This document shows positions 30,437-43,874 of a stretch of 64,000 nt of DNA, in pieces. The first letter of the stretch is position 1, and every line of letters starts with the position of its first letter. The notes beneath the pieces are model-generated. The model searched no databases. It saw only the letters and a program-made list of their open reading frames with translations, and was not told the DNA's origin. This DNA comes from Erpobdella octoculata (lineage: Eukaryota; Annelida; Clitellata; Hirudinida; Erpobdellidae), in the NCBI GenBank assembly GCA_963978895.1, contig OZ022238.1, positions 14,612,462-14,676,461 of the forward strand, given 5' to 3'. A program made the position numbers and the translations under genes.

Positions 30437-33400
30437 TTACTTATCCCATGGGCCCCAAGCACCCCCATTAAACTCAGGGTCACACATAGGATTGTCAGGT
30501 GGATACCGAGGGTTAACTGAAGTTTCATTATAGTACATCAATCTTTCAAGTAGATATGCAACAATGTCTGGTCGCTCCTGGGATAAGTCGTGGAATTCTA
30601 TGGGATCGGATTCAAGGTCGAACAGCCAGATATTTTTTTCTTCGGGGTCAGGATCCAATGTAGAGTTAGTTTTGCCCTCATCTTCTGGCAGGGCTATCCA
30701 ACTGCCGTTACCTGTACCAAAAAAGTGATTGCGACAGAAAATTTAAAAAAAACTTGAATTAGTCGAAAACGTATGTATTTTAACTTCTCATTATTTTATT
30801 GAATTACCCATCCAGACCTGGATTTCCTGTAATCAACTTCCAGTTCTTGTACCTGATTGCTGCCATCACCCGATTGTCAAAGGGCGAACTGTCATTTGAC
30901 CTTTTACCCCTGGGTTGGGTCAGTGGATCGATGTTGTGAAGTATCTCGTGTCTTGGGCTCGGTAGACCAGAGCTGAAATGTTTTTCCACGACAAGTTTAA
31001 GAAAAGAAATAACGACGTTTATAATTTAATTCTTAAAAATTAACGTTTATAATTTAATCCTTAAAAATTAACGTTTATAATTTAATCCTTAAAAATTAAC
31101 GTTTATAATTTAATCCTTAAAAATTAACGTTTATAATTTAATCCTTAAAAATTAACGTTTATAATTTAATCCTTAAAAATTAAAGTTATTTAACTAATAT
31201 AAAAAATATAATGCTATTCTGAAGGAATTAAAAACGAACTAACATTAGCACTGGTCCGACGTCATAACCGTCCAATGGTGCAGGTGGATGACCCCCTGCT
31301 AATCGAACTAAGGTTGGCAGCCAATCTGTGACATGAATAAGCTCTCTGGATTTGACTGCAGACATGATTCCTGGCCCCCGAATGAAACCCACTGCCTTGA
31401 TACCACCCTCCCAGAGTGAAGCTTTCCAGCCCCTGAGAGGGAAATTGTAGCCCCCATAAAGAATCTGGCCGCCATTGTCAGTAGAGAAAATAAGGATGGT
31501 GTTGTCCCACATGTTGTGGTCTTTCAGGGCTTGTGTAATATTGCCAACAGCCTCGTCCAAGCAGTAAGCCATTCCTGTCAATGTCAATAATGGTGGTGAT
31601 GACAGTGAAACATTCTAAGACAGAGCTAATTACTATTTGAAAATACAGTAAAACTTGAATATAAGGAAATTCTTTATAATAAAAATTTGTCTATAAAAAG
31701 AAAATTTTATAATCCCATCAGAATTTCAAATTCTTCTAGGTAATAATAAGATTTTTATAACAGACTCGCTTATAATGGAAACTTATCTAAAGCAAAGAAA
31801 ATAACAGCATTTGTTATTGGTTTCTAATAAACAGTCAATCAATCAAACAAACAACAATGTATTCACTGTTAGTAAACAACACAGCTTTATCTTTAGTAAG
31901 ATCAGCAGTAATATTGGATATTCTAACAGGAGATGTGATAAAAACATCACCCACAGCTGTACATGAATGAAAGAAAAGAGCTACGAAGGATGAATGAGGG
32001 AGGACTGTACAGAAAGACATGCATGCAAACTGACTCAAAGCAAAAAAGATAAAGCCAGTGTCATTTCGATATGATATCAACTTTCGAAAAAAGCAATACC
32101 TGCACCTGAAAAAAAGAGAAACACAATTGGCTACATGTAAAACATACCTTTTTGAACTTCTAAAAAAAACTTTTTTACAACAAACAGATGCATGGCGTTC
32201 TTTTGATTTTTGTATGTACAGATTTTACAGTATGCACCTTTCAAAATGCTACATTAATGATTGATTTTGTTATAAAAAAACAATTCATTTGTATATTCCC
32301 ATTATATACAAAGTTTCCCTCTTCAAACCTGTTTTACCCTGGAGAATAACATTAGCCCATCACTTATCAACCTGCATAGGACCTCCTGTTCTTGTCTTTG
32401 ATAAATTGAAATGGTTCCTGATACATCTTTGGTACCTGGAGTGGGGCATGTACAGCTTGGAAAGGCAGATAGAGAAACAGAGGATGCTGATCAATCAAAT
32501 GAATATTAAGTGAGATAATACTGAAATCACAGAAATTTGATGTTAGAAAAAAAGAGCATTTTAAATGCAAACCCCCTTGTTGATTGGTCCAAATTGAAGG
32601 GCATGACCTCTAATGATTTCCTCTGCTCTTTCCACAAAAACATGGGTTGAATATTGACCTTCATACTTGTCCGACACTAGTTTGAAACCATCACGAAAGT
32701 CTCGGCCACACATCAGAGTGGTTCTGAGATTGTCAGTGTTCGTATTGTTGCTTCCATCATTGAAGGATTGGGCCTGATCCAGCTTAAAGTTGCGGGGTAG
32801 GTCTGTATAAGAAGTCCCCTGAGAATCCAAACCAGGGTGGTTGTTTTTGAAGTTGTAGCAGTCAATGTGTGTATAGTAGTCTTCATCACCAGTCATGTAA
32901 CCTGGAGTGAGAAAATATATGCAGGTGCACTCATCACAAATTAACTCACCTGGTTCTTAATTAATATTTTATTATACAAGAACATTCTTAGTCATGTATC
33001 ACATCTGTTTTATAGCTTTAAAAGATAAAACATTTTAATTAATTTCATCCATTGACCCAGTAGTTCATTCCCTAATAATACAACTATTTGTCACAAGACT
33101 CAATTGTTTACTCTTTCATCCACTACATTCATCTATCACCAGCACGACCATACAGAGAGAAAAAAAAGAGCAAATCCATAAGGTAATCCTGTCATTAATT
33201 CATCCTCCTTGGTCCATCTGGGTGTCCGATCATATTTTATACTACCACCCTTCTGAGAGAAGATTAAACAGAAGAAAAAGTAAGCTCTTAGAAGTCAAGG
33301 AAAGTAACTTCGACCATGGGGATGATGATGATGATGAAGTAGATGACAATAATAGTGATGAATAAATTCTAATCCATTACTTATAACCATTAAAACAATA

Positions 33401-34212
33401 AGATAAAATCATAGTTTTTACAGCAACATCACTAACATTGCTGGTGGCAATATCGATGGTGTTGAAAAATCTCTTTGAAAAATATAACTCTACCATCATC
33501 TCGAGTGCAGTGATTCAGGTAATTTAAAATTGAAAAATGACCAGGTTGTTTTGCTTAATTATTCATTCATGTCTTTAATAAAATTCGGAAGTTTCTTAAC
33601 GTACTAAAAATCCTCTTCTTCATGGAACCCTAAACTCCAATTTATCTATTCTTTTTTGTTATCTTTTTTTATTTCAATTATACTTAATGCTCATTTAATT
33701 TTATCTTTGAAAAAGACAAAAAAGACGTACTAAAAATCCTATTCTTCATGGAAGAAGGAACTCTTAAACTCCAATTTAATTATTATTTTTTCCTATCTTT
33801 TTTTTATTTCATCTATGCTTACTGCTCATTTAATTTTATTTTTGAAAACGACAAAATGCATGTTTTTTGATTCAACAATCTTTGTATTAATACTTTGAAC
33901 TTCGGATAACTTTAACATAAAATGACCACATTACAGGCCTTATGCAACAAGGACACAACAGAAATTGATGTCTTAAAATAACTGACAGACATGAAGCCAT
34001 TGTTTAGGATTTATACAAGTCTGATGACACATCAGTTAAGGTGTTTATATTTTATGAAATGAGAATAGTTTAAGAAATGAGAATAGTTTATGAAATGAGA
34101 ATAGTTTATGAAATGATGTTTTATACTAAAATTTCAACATTCAAAGACAGCTAAAAGTTTGCTAAAATAAAATCATATAACCCTATATAGAAACTTCTAC
34201 AAAAGTAGACAT

Positions 34213-34272
<60 letters not shown>

Positions 34273-36758
34273 AAATGGGTAATGTTTGTCTATGCGTATT
34301 AGGATAAAAAATATAAAAAATTATATTTTAAAAGTATCATCAAGTAGTTGAAGTACAGAAATTTGAGACAAAATACAAACATTCCCCTTTCAAAAGAAGA
34401 GAAATATCCACTGAAAAAGCTTGAAGGTTTACAAATGACTTTCTTGTGGATATTTTAATGATGATCATGCTCCTTTTAAATCAATCAGTGCAATTGAACC
34501 ATCAATCAGAGAAGCAATTGGTCGAATTGATCAACCAATCAATCAATGTAGATCAGTAAAACAAATCTATCAATCAATATTAAAAAGTTATCTCAAAATG
34601 AGCAGGTCATATCAAAAAACAAAACACTTCTTTGGTTTCCATGCTACTGTTCATAAATTTCAATAAAAAGCAGGTATCACGCTAAATTTAAAAACAAATA
34701 GTTTATAGTTCTCTACACATTGTTTTCAGAAGAAAATAGTAGTATGTAAAAAATACGGAAGTGATTCCCACATAAAAACATAACTTAATCTGTTTTTCTG
34801 GTTTTATCTTTCTTTATCCAGGCTAAGGATTGACTCATATTTGCTGAGTTGTATGTAATAAGACTAAAATTATGCGACATCATTTATAGAAGATCGCTAT
34901 ACACTACTACAAACTATCTAGAAAATCTGAGGTGTTGAGATATATTTTTGTCATATTTTAATTATATAATTATTTGCTCCATATTTGCCATGTCAACTAT
35001 AGCAATCTTCCAAGTTTTTTGTGGTGCAATCTGTATATCGTGTATACAAAAGCAGATTTTACCATCAGAACAGCACTTTCCACAATACTTTTAAAACCTT
35101 CAATAAAAAGCCTAGAAGCTTAATTAACCAACAATATGCCTTTTTAACAAAAATGTTGGTAAATTATATCTAGATCATTTTACCAAAAAATGAGTCAAAG
35201 CCAAAAGCTTGAGGCCAGACTTGCTTGCTGTAGAGGCCAAGATGCCATTTGCCAACCATATGAGTAGAGTAGTTGAGTTGTTTGAGTAAAGAAGGAAGAG
35301 TGGGTATTTGTTGAGGAAGGGAATTTTTCTGGCAAGGAGAAATAAGATCATGCTGAAGGCCTGTGTGAATCTGATAAATGTAAAGAATTCGGTTTTAGAA
35401 ATATTTCAGACTAAAGTACTAATGTAGCTTAAAACTAATCAAAGTCATGTTTCAAACCATAATTTGTGTTACTAATTTTTACAGCTAGAAAAATAATAAA
35501 TCATATTAAAAAAAAACAAAACTATATAATTACCAAAAAAAAGTACTAAAGTAGTTTAAAACAAATCAAAGCCATGTTTCAAAACATAATTTGTAGAAAA
35601 AAAGAAGAAAAGCTAGAAAAGTAATAAATCAAATTGGTAAGGTTTCCCACGGACGGCCCGTGCCGAAAAATAATCGTATTATTTTTATTTTGTCACAATA
35701 ACATAAAAAAACAAATTTAATACCAATTTTAATGTAAAAAAAAAAACATTTATCGTAATTTGAGAGACTTTGAAAACGTAAGTAGTACCCTTCCAAGCCC
35801 TATTTACATCGTAGTTGTGAGTGGTGAGGTACGATGATCGTATGAATGAAATGAATAAAAAATAAATAAAATTAGTTTATAATAAAATTTTATTTAAAAA
35901 ACAAACTATCAGTTGTAAATAAATATTCCATTAAAATTTTAAAACTCACCGCCCGGTAACTCGGGACGGTCTGCAAGAAGTAAGAAAATTGGAAATTATT
36001 AAACTAAGTTAACTTCTTTAAATAAACAAAATTTCAAATTTTTAATGAAGAAAAACTAAAAAATAAATGTTAAAAAAAGTAGTTTATTCGAAGCAACGTC
36101 GAAATTTGAATATTTGTAAGCGAACATTGTGTATTTGCGTCGTTTAAACTTTTCCTTCAAATCCTTCGTTTAAACTTTTCCTTAAAACTCAAACGTACAT
36201 AAATTATAATTACATTATTTATTTTTTTATATGACATTTTCCCATTTTAAATAAATTACTTATACTAATTATCATAATTTTTAAACTAGTGTTTACTTTT
36301 AATCGTGTTTATAGTTAATTATAGCCGAGAATTATGTATTAATCCGCCACACGGGCCGTCCGTGGGAAACTTTACCATCAAATTAATAAAAAACTATAAA
36401 ATTACCACAAATATGTTCTTTTTTAATTAACTAAATACCGCCACTCACTAACCAGCCATTAAACAACCTGATATCTTCCGGAAAGAAGTTGACTTCTGGT
36501 CGGAGAACACAGAGGCTGAACGTAATAGTTTTCTAGTTTCACTCCCTCGCTCGCCAGTTTATCAATGTTAGGCGTCATCAATTTAGAGACGCCTCTGTAG
36601 CCGACGTCTGCATGACCCAAATCGTCTGCTAGTATAAAGACGATGTGTGGTCGCTCTCTTGCCGGATTCACTGACTCTGCTGAAGTTTGGAATCTGAAGA
36701 AGTGTATCCATAAAAAATTTAAAATGATAGATTGACTAATTAAACTCAGTATCAACAT
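30437..36758 (-). CDS. ARSB: arylsulfatase B-like lysosomal sulfatase, 7 exons
   Basis: Exons on the minus strand: 36758-36468, 35370-35184, 32901-32573, 32486-32372, 31574-31244, 30972-30818 and 30711-30437 (1683 nt, 560 aa; phases agree). The ATG at 36758 gives a signal peptide ([20 protein letters not shown]); an in-frame ATG at 36812 would add 18 residues. Metal ligands DD at 45-46, the formylglycine motif CSPTR at 84-88 and KWHLG at 138-142 are intact. FSTDNGGQ lies in exon 5 and NWKLITG in exon 6. The family cleaves sulfate from N-acetylgalactosamine-4-sulfate in dermatan and chondroitin sulfate. Arylsulfatase I/J homology is also possible. Donors at exon 1 (GTTGTT), exon 3 (GTTTGC) and exon 6 (GTCTGG) are non-consensus; for exon 6 an alternative pair gives LDGW instead of NGSW. 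Confidence 0.93.
31013..31183. repeat. 28-bp tandem repeat in sulfatase intron 5
   Basis: Six near-identical copies of a 28-bp unit (ACGTTTATAATTTAAT-CCTTAAAAATTA). Confidence 0.95.
32902..35183. other. sulfatase intron 2
   Basis: 2.3 kb with no exon or gene seen. It contains a (GA)n run at 34208-34270 and three copies of a short AATAGTTTATGAAATGAG unit near 34064-34115. Confidence 0.5.
35400..35630. repeat. about 110-bp tandem duplication
   Basis: AGTACTAA.GTAG.TTAAAAC.AATCAAAG.CATGTTTCAAA.CATAATTTGT occurs twice (from 35414 and from 35541) with about 90% identity. Confidence 0.8.
35636..36376. mobile_element. MITE with 27-bp TIRs and 8-bp target duplication
   Basis: Ends GGTAAGGTTTCCCACGGACG-GCCCGTG and its reverse complement with one mismatch. 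Flanked by perfect ATCAAATT at 35628-35635 and 36377-36384. It lies in sulfatase intron 1. No ORF. 8-bp duplication fits hAT or Merlin-type mobilisation; the ends do not match the usual hAT CAG. Confidence 0.9.
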
Positions 36759-37061
36759 TTCTGAATGTCGATCGAACAGATTAACAGTTCTAGACCCATT
36801 TCGAGACTGCAATTTGATTTAGCGATCTATCAAATGAAATAGCAGTCAACGTAAATAAATAAATTTAAATGTAAATTTTATTCAAATCCTGGTCATTTTA
36901 TTTTTAATTTTTTACATTTATATCTTTAAAAAAATTTGAACAATCTACCTATAGTTTTGTAATATTTGTATATTCATAAGAGATAACCTACTATATAATG
37001 ACCAGAATGAAACAAAACACAAGTAAAAAGTCGAGATCATTGCAATGTTGAGGATATATCA

Positions 37062-37195
37062 ATTGATATTCGCTATGTGTGAAGGAAAGGCATTAAAACA
37101 CTTAGTCTCAATAATCGCAGTGAGTGAGGTAAATGCCGGCCAAAAGCAAAATGTTTGTTGCTAACAGAGCTTAGGCTTTTTGGCTGGACCTGGAC
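37062..37195 (+). repeat. dispersed repeat, copy 2
   Basis: Similar to 22436-22570 (TTCGCTATGTG, GTGAGTGAGGTAAATGCC, TTGCTAACAGAGCTT). Confidence 0.7.
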
Positions 37196-37214
37196 TGGAC
37201 CCCACTTGTATTTT

Positions 37215-37607
37215 CAGTCCGTATTATGACGTGGCCAGTGTGATGAGCGGCGGAATAGGAGGCGTCCAGAACATATTTCAAGACACTTTGGGCCGCAGAA
37301 TTGCACTCTACAACCACCTGCTCCATCTTGTGGTTGGACATGCTATGGAATCAGAGGCTCAGAGCTAAAGCTTTTTTCAATGTATGCAAACAAACGACTG
37401 TATGTGTATCACCACAGAAATTTTGTGGAAAACATATGGAAGCGAAATAATCAGACTGTGCAAGTATGGATGGACCACTACAAATCTGCAATTGTTGTCA
37501 CGAACAACAGAGTTAAAATTTTACAGACCCTCGAAATCGTGGCCAACTTAAAGAAAGCTTTGGCTGATCTGTCGGTTGAAAGGCAGCTTAACCAGGGGCA
37601 CAACTAG
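37215..37607 (+). pseudogene. possible polypeptide GalNAc-transferase-like relic
   Basis: The first frame reads SVMSGGIGGVQNIFQDTLGR and VVGHAM before a stop at about 37368. The second frame (37380-37607) reads NNQTVQVWMDHYK. These recall three ordered GALNT landmarks: SPTMAGGLF...F..LG, S.VGH and R.AEVWMDEYK. The WGGEN catalytic region is not seen and a stop interrupts, so it is not functional. The likeness is weak and could be chance. Confidence 0.3.
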
Positions 37608-38000
37608 GGGGCAGGGGGGCGTCTTATGCAAGACGCTTTGTTATCTATTGCAAATAAATAAACTGAATAAATAAATGAATAACTTGAGTTAATTTGAAAA
37701 ATTAAAATTAGTATTATTCTAACTCATCTTTTTCTTATCGAAAAAATATTATTTGCTCTTGCATTGGATAGAATAGTTCAACACGACTCTGTGTAAGACG
37801 TTTTGTGCAAGATCCTTTGGTATCTATGGTAAAGTTATTTAATAAATAATTATATAAATAAATTATATAAATTAATAAAAAATAATATATCTAAATAGCT
37901 TAAACTAATACCAAAAAGTTACAAATTAGTATCATTCTAATCCATTCTTTTTCCTATCGAAAAATTATTATTTGCTCTTTCATTTGATATAAAGTGCGTT
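37593..38000. repeat. about 185-bp degenerate tandem duplication
   Basis: CAAGACGCTTTGTTATCTAT ... TTATTTGCTCTTGCATT (37629-37765) recurs as CAAGATCCTTTGGTATCTAT ... TTATTTGCTCTTTCATT (37808-37985). It begins with CAGGGGCACAACTAGGGGG, like a hAT end. Confidence 0.6.
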
Positions 38001-38100
38001 TGCACGATAAAACAATATTTTTTTTATTTATTTATATCTGTTCCTAAAAACGTTATCAAAATATTTTTGTATTATATTGCTAACACTGCAGTTACCAAAC

Positions 38101-38201
38101 ATGGACGAAAATCCTGAAGCAAAAAGTCGATGTTTGACAGCGAATGCTCATCGTAATGTTAAGACACCTGTACTTGGGACAGCAAACCACTATTCTATTA
38201 G
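38101..38201 (+). other. possible isolated first coding exon
   Basis: ATG in good context (CAAACATGG) opens 33 codons, MDENPEAKSRCLTANAHRNV, then KTPVLGTANHYSI, followed by AG/gtatgt. Looks coding, but no downstream exon was recognised, so tentative. Confidence 0.2.
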
Positions 38202-39350
38202 GTATGTCTATAAACGGTAATCTGTGTGTATGGGTATTCTTTTATCAAATCCAAACAGCAAGAGCAATCTAAACATTTGGCGTAAAGGTAGTTTTTATTA
38301 AGGAGACAATTTTAATTTATGTTTTATTGGCAAAAACTAATAAAAAAACCTCGAGTAACTTTGCTAGCAAGCTATATATAAATGGATTGAAAATTTTGCT
38401 CTTCCATGAAAAATGCTGAGTTTATGTCCTTGATTTTTTTATTCACAATTTTTCAAATTTATACATTGTTGAAATTAGAATAAAATTATTCTGCCTTTTG
38501 AACTTTAAGTAGATTCACACGTATTTCAACTTTTGCTGTTTGATATCGTTTTAAAAGTTTTAAATAATTGAAACTTTAAAAAAACTTCAAAACCATCCTT
38601 CCTCCGGAAAAAAATCCTGGGTGCGCCACTGTTCGTGTACCTATATGAAGAAGATATAAATGTAGCGAACGCGAGCATTTAACAGTATGATATGCATGGT
38701 TGGGTCCAATATTCTCCTCTCTTGAACGATCTGGAATGAGAAGTAGAGGAATAAAGAAATAAGGGAGGGAAAAAAGAATAAAAAGTAAGCGACAAAAAAG
38801 TGGAAAAAAGAGAAAGCGGTGCTTACAATGAAAGTGGGAAACCTTTGGAGAATCTATATTGACTGCTTGGTGTCATGCTGTGTATTTCGCTATTGTGTAA
38901 GATTTTACAAATTTACTTATATCTGTCCAGTTTTATAAATTGTCTTTTATTTAAATTCAGAAAAGAAAATATACGTAAATTGTTTTCATTCCAGGCATGA
39001 AAAGATGAAAAACAAATAAATCCTAAAAACAAAAGACAGACGACACGGAAGACGGATAGATGTAAGAAAAAGTAGCGTTAGAAGAGTAGAGAGAGAAAAA
39101 AAGAGAAGAAAGGATGAGAGAAAGAGATAGGAGCAAATCCGTGGACATCGTGGTGACTGCAAAGGAAGTGAGGCCCATGTTAGGAGGCGACAAAATATAA
39201 ATTACCTTAATCCAGATCTATGGCCGACTCTCGACTTTTCCATGACGCCCCAACGACTTCGGACATCGGTCAACGGCGATCGCCCGAGCCGCCGGTGTCG
39301 CTATTGCTGCCGAAACGCTAAAGATGGCGACAATTCTAGTCGAATATACA
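38202..39350. other. gene-free stretch with a hAT-like end
   Basis: At 38610-38631 the reverse complement reads CAGTGGCGCACCCAGGATTT, a typical hAT terminus without a partner. 38700-39170 is A-rich. 39230-39335 is locally GC-rich (ACGACTTCGGACATCGG ... AAGATGGCGAC) and unexplained. Confidence 0.4.
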
Positions 39351-39352
39351 CT

Positions 39353-39855
39353 ATTTAAATCCTTCATATTAATTTCACCGTTTTTGCTTGCTTGCTGTGT
39401 ACATTTTGACGCTTAAAAAACATACTTCCCGTCATTCAATCAGACTGAACTTTGATTGGTAATGATAATGCATTCTGTCAAATTTTCAGATTGATTGGAC
39501 AAAATTTGAATAAAAAATAAAAAATTAATTAAATTTAAAAAACGTACAAATTTTCGTCAAAGAAATAAAACCATCAGTTTAAAATTCATTTAAAAAAACA
39601 AAAATTAATTTTTGAAATTAAAGATTTATATTAAACAAATTGTTTTTTCCACATTGATTCAAAAAATTATATATTTTTTTACCACCCACACACTTCACAT
39701 ATCAAGTATACATATTAAGAAAACTCTAGTTAAAATTTGTCTCTTTTATAGCTTTATAATCATTAAAAAAATTAGCAAAAATTTGAAAGCTGCCTAATTA
39801 CAAAATATAAAGGATTTGTGAAAAACGAAATTTGTAACGGTTCACTTGTTAAGGA
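39353..39855 (+). repeat. local interspersed family copy
   Basis: Begins TTTAAATCCTTCATATTAAT-TTCACCG, has CTTCCCGTCATTCAATCAG, ends GTAACGGTTCACTTGTTAAG. Confidence 0.7.
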
Positions 39856-39859
39856 GATG

Positions 39860-41580
39860 GAGTTGAAATGGAGTAAGCGGTAATCAAAACAAAGCTTTAA
39901 TGAACCTCTGAAAATAGGAAGCAACAAATGTGTCGAAAGTTTAGAAAATATTTTACGAGTTTTATGAATTATTTTTTTTTATAGTTAGAAAAAGAGATTG
40001 CCGCTATCGTGGAGAAACCACACGGGTACTAATGGAGATGACCCACGTAGCAATCTAGTTGAGATTTCGATCCCATGGGAGAACCACCACCCCTAGCGGA
40101 ACTGATTGATATGGGAGACGAGATGAAATAGTCGCCAGCCTCAAGTAACACAATCAAACCTGGACGGTTAGAAACGTTGTGGTTGCAGTCGGTGTCGCTC
40201 GCTGCCATTACCAACGATCGCAGTTGAAATCACTACAATCAGCGTTGTCGTCGACGATGCTGTAATTTAGTTGAGCAGACGTCACGTATATTGTGGTAAG
40301 GAGAAGAAGCTTCCGCTGGTTATTCCCAGGTGGGAAATTCCAGAAACAATTTTATGCGCAAAAGTGGATGCTGGTAGTCTGGTGGGGCGTCGTAGAGGCT
40401 GTCGGGAACTGATGTGAACATTTGTGGATTATGTGTAGTGCTGTATATTCTTGTGTGTGTGTGTATCTGCATCATTCTGTTTGTGTGTATGTTTGTTTGA
40501 ATGTTTAGACATGTTTGATTTAAACGCAAAACAAAGATAAAAAAAAGATGTGACAGAAATAAATGGAATCAAGTAAAATGTGACGAGTAGGAGAAAACTG
40601 AAGTGGAAGTGCAAAAATAAGAACAAATGAGAACAGGAATAAAAAGAAAAAAGAAAGAGAGAGAAAAAGAGAAAGAGAGACAAGCACACACGCAGACAGA
40701 CACGCAGACAGATGTACCTACCGAGGCATGCGGCGGATAAATGATTGAAATTGCCCACCGGGAATCCTGGCTGCTTTCATAAATGTGAATGCTCTCACAT
40801 ATACATATACATGTATAATGTATAATATATATAGAGAGAGAGAGAGAGAGAAGGAAAAGGAGCGGCCGAATAGAAATGTTTCAATAGTTGATTGAAAAAA
40901 TAGTAAAGGATTTTTTTATTACATATTAAAACTTCATCGAGGTCAGTGGTGCTTGACCTCAAGTGACGTCATCGTCTTTAATAACGCTTCTTCATCAATT
41001 TTTCACCACTCGTCATTTGATTTCATTTAATTTATTGCCAATTTTTTCTCTATAACTTTGATGTAGTAAGCTATTGTATTTATTAAGTGATTAAATTGTG
41101 ATTTATTTGTTGCTTGTAGTCTATTTGTTCATTTCTTGTATTTATGGACCCACCATGTTGTGCTTGTAACACTTCAATCTCTCGGTTTGTCCGTTACTCA
41201 TCTATCCACACACATCCATCCAATGGCACTCGCATGACACCATATCTATCTAGCTCCCAGCACCACCCTTCTAGCCCTAATCATCGCCCATCTATCCCCA
41301 ATCATAGCCACCACTACAACCCATATCTCATCTATCAACCACTCATTCATTCAGTCGTTTACAGATGAGCGTTCGCTCCTGGTATGGCGTGAGAGAATCG
41401 ATACAACTAACGACCGAACTTACGCGCCATTTAAACGTCCTGGACAGATCGTGACCTCTTTCACGTGATCAGTCATTTTAAACTGTGTGACCTCGTTTAA
41501 TCAGCCACCTATGGCAGGAAGAAAGCTAAATGGAGTTAATTGTTCGTGAAACAGAAACGAGTGCTAGTGGGGGAAGATAT
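39860..41580. other. gene-free stretch
   Basis: Short frames only; (GT)n near 40451 and (GA)n at 40831-40852. No gene recognised. Confidence 0.45.
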
Positions 41581-41582
41581 CT

Positions 41583-41590
41583 AGAGAGAG

Positions 41591-41680
<90 letters not shown>

Positions 41681-41700
41681 AAAAGGAAAAGGAAAAGGAA
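41583..41700. repeat. (GA)n microsatellite
   Basis: About 95 bp GA followed by GGAAAA repeats. Confidence 0.95.
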
Positions 41701-41869
41701 AACGAGAAAAAAGCCTCAGTGCCATTCAAACGAGATGAAATATAAGAGAGCGCCTATTTGTCAAGCCAAATAGTTTAACGATAAACCAACAAATAGCTTT
41801 AAACCAGATATAAATACCTTAAATCATTTAATAACTACAACAATAATAACAAAAGTAATTATAGTAAAT

Positions 41870-42094
<225 letters not shown>

Positions 42095-42429
42095 TTGTAA
42101 TTATTTTTAAAATAATGATTACGATTTTGGTTGATAATATTATAATTAACACTTAGAAATGATTAAAAAAACAAATTTAACAAAACAATTTATATCGATC
42201 TAAACACCAAATCGATTTCTTGCTCCCCACTTCTTTAGGTCGAAGAGGTCAGAGTTCATTAAATAGGTCAGCTGTGTTTCTTTCTTTCTCTCCCTCCTTC
42301 CTCCTTCCCCAATGCCACCCTACATCACACACCCGACAAATTGCCGAAAAACAAAACGCACCGTCATGGAAATAGGGAGAGAAGGAGGAGGGGCAAAGGA
42401 GAGCAGTATACATTGGAGACCGACCTGAC

Positions 42430-42610
42430 CGGAAACCGAAGAACATGACGGGAAATTAAAACTCGCCAGCTCGCCTACTTTCACTTGGATATCTCCCTAG
42501 AAACAGGCGGCCGGGACAATTAACGACAATATGGTTTATCGCCGCCATCTTGGTAACGCCAGAACAAACATGGCGGCCGGAAATCGAGCGAGAGAGGAGC
42601 AACTAATCCC
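42430..42610. promoter_or_regulatory. GC-rich patch with two CCGCCAT-type motifs
   Basis: GCCGCCATCTTGG at 42542 and AACATGGCGGCC at 42567 face each other and resemble YY1 sites, found in core promoters of broadly expressed genes. No adjacent exon is recognised, so function is unproven. Confidence 0.25.
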
Positions 42611-43304
42611 CCACCGCGTGTGGCATGTCTATGGTGGATGGAAGAAAAAGAAGAATGAAAGGAGCATGAAAATATGGTTTTGCTGTTTATTATGTTTATG
42701 ATTGTTACACTTGCAGCCATGATGTCGATGAATAATTAAAAAAATTTTAATTAATATGAATATATTAATATTGTTAATATATTAATGTTGTTAATATATT
42801 GATATTGCTAATATATTACCATTTTTAAATATATTAAGATAATAATAAATTTTAATTTACATTTTTCTCTCTCTCTCTCTCTTTCTTTTCGCAAATATAC
42901 ACGCACACACTACATCCATCACATACCTACCCAGGCTGGAAGGCGACACAGTTAGATCGAAAGCGGTGAAACTGTTCTTGTTCTTAGTTTGAAAAATTTA
43001 CAGTCATTACAGCTAACGGAGACATTTTGTTACAGCGACACCGCAATAATAATGGAGACTATTTTCACGGTAATATTGGAATAATAGCAATGACCTACAA
43101 TTTAAATAAATAATCTCTTTTTATAAATTCTAATTAATTCAAAACTTTATATTTTAATTTTATTTTATTCGTTATTTATGTTTCGGTGTTTTTAATCTAG
43201 TTTTTGTTAAGATTTTGTTAGTTTTTAATTCTTTCAAACTGAGATATCTTCTTCACAACTTTCAGAATTAAGAAAAGTGTCCAACACAGTGCAGCTCTGC
43301 CAAT

Positions 43305-43874
43305 CATAGGCGTAGGGGAGTTTGATCATTTTTTTCGAATCGTGATTTCAGTTCGGTAGTCACCATATCCAAACTTAAGTAATAAGCCGAAACACGGTAA
43401 AAGTCTTGCTCAGAGTGAAAATGTTGATCACCACCACTTCTTTCACCCACCAGTGCCTGTAGTCACTGAGATGGCTTCTTTGTCCATGGCTGTTGTGCCT
43501 CCTTACAAGTTAAATGGCTGTTTGAAATGCATTTTTTAATTTCATTGCTGACAAATGCGTTATTTTTTCAAGGTTGAGAGGCATCTGCTTTCCCGAAAAA
43601 TTGAGCATGTCAAGTTGTGTGATTTCGATTTCATTTTATAAGCTCCACTGAGTCACTTTTATTTGATTCATATTCAAATTACTGTGTATTTTATACCTTC
43701 ACAACATCTAGAAATTCAACGAGAGTAATAGTTTAATAATTTAATCGCATGCGAAAAGCAGCAAATGCGTTATTTTTACAAGGTTGAGACGCATCCGCTT
43801 ACCCGAAAAATTGAGAGACAAAAAATATTGGTGGGGGGAGCATTTGTCCCCTGCCCCCGTCTCCTACGCTTATG
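43305..43874. mobile_element. hAT-like MITE with 8-bp target duplication
   Basis: Ends CATAGGCGTAGGGGA and TCTCCTACGCTTATG (inverted, two mismatches). Flanks are CTGCCAAT (43297-43304) and CTGCAAAT (43875-43882). A 53-bp direct repeat lies inside (43553 and 43763, AAATGCGTTATTTTT..CAAGG). Confidence 0.7.

Noticed and set aside
30806..30818. Alternative sulfatase exon 6 donor at GGATGG/gtaatt
   Set aside because: It needs a different acceptor in exon 7. The GTCTGG donor gives NPGNGSW, closer to known sulfatases, though the donor is weaker. Left as an alternative.
41144..41368. 74-codon Pro/Ser/His frame
   Set aside because: Composition follows a CAT/CCA-rich low-complexity stretch and there is no family likeness.
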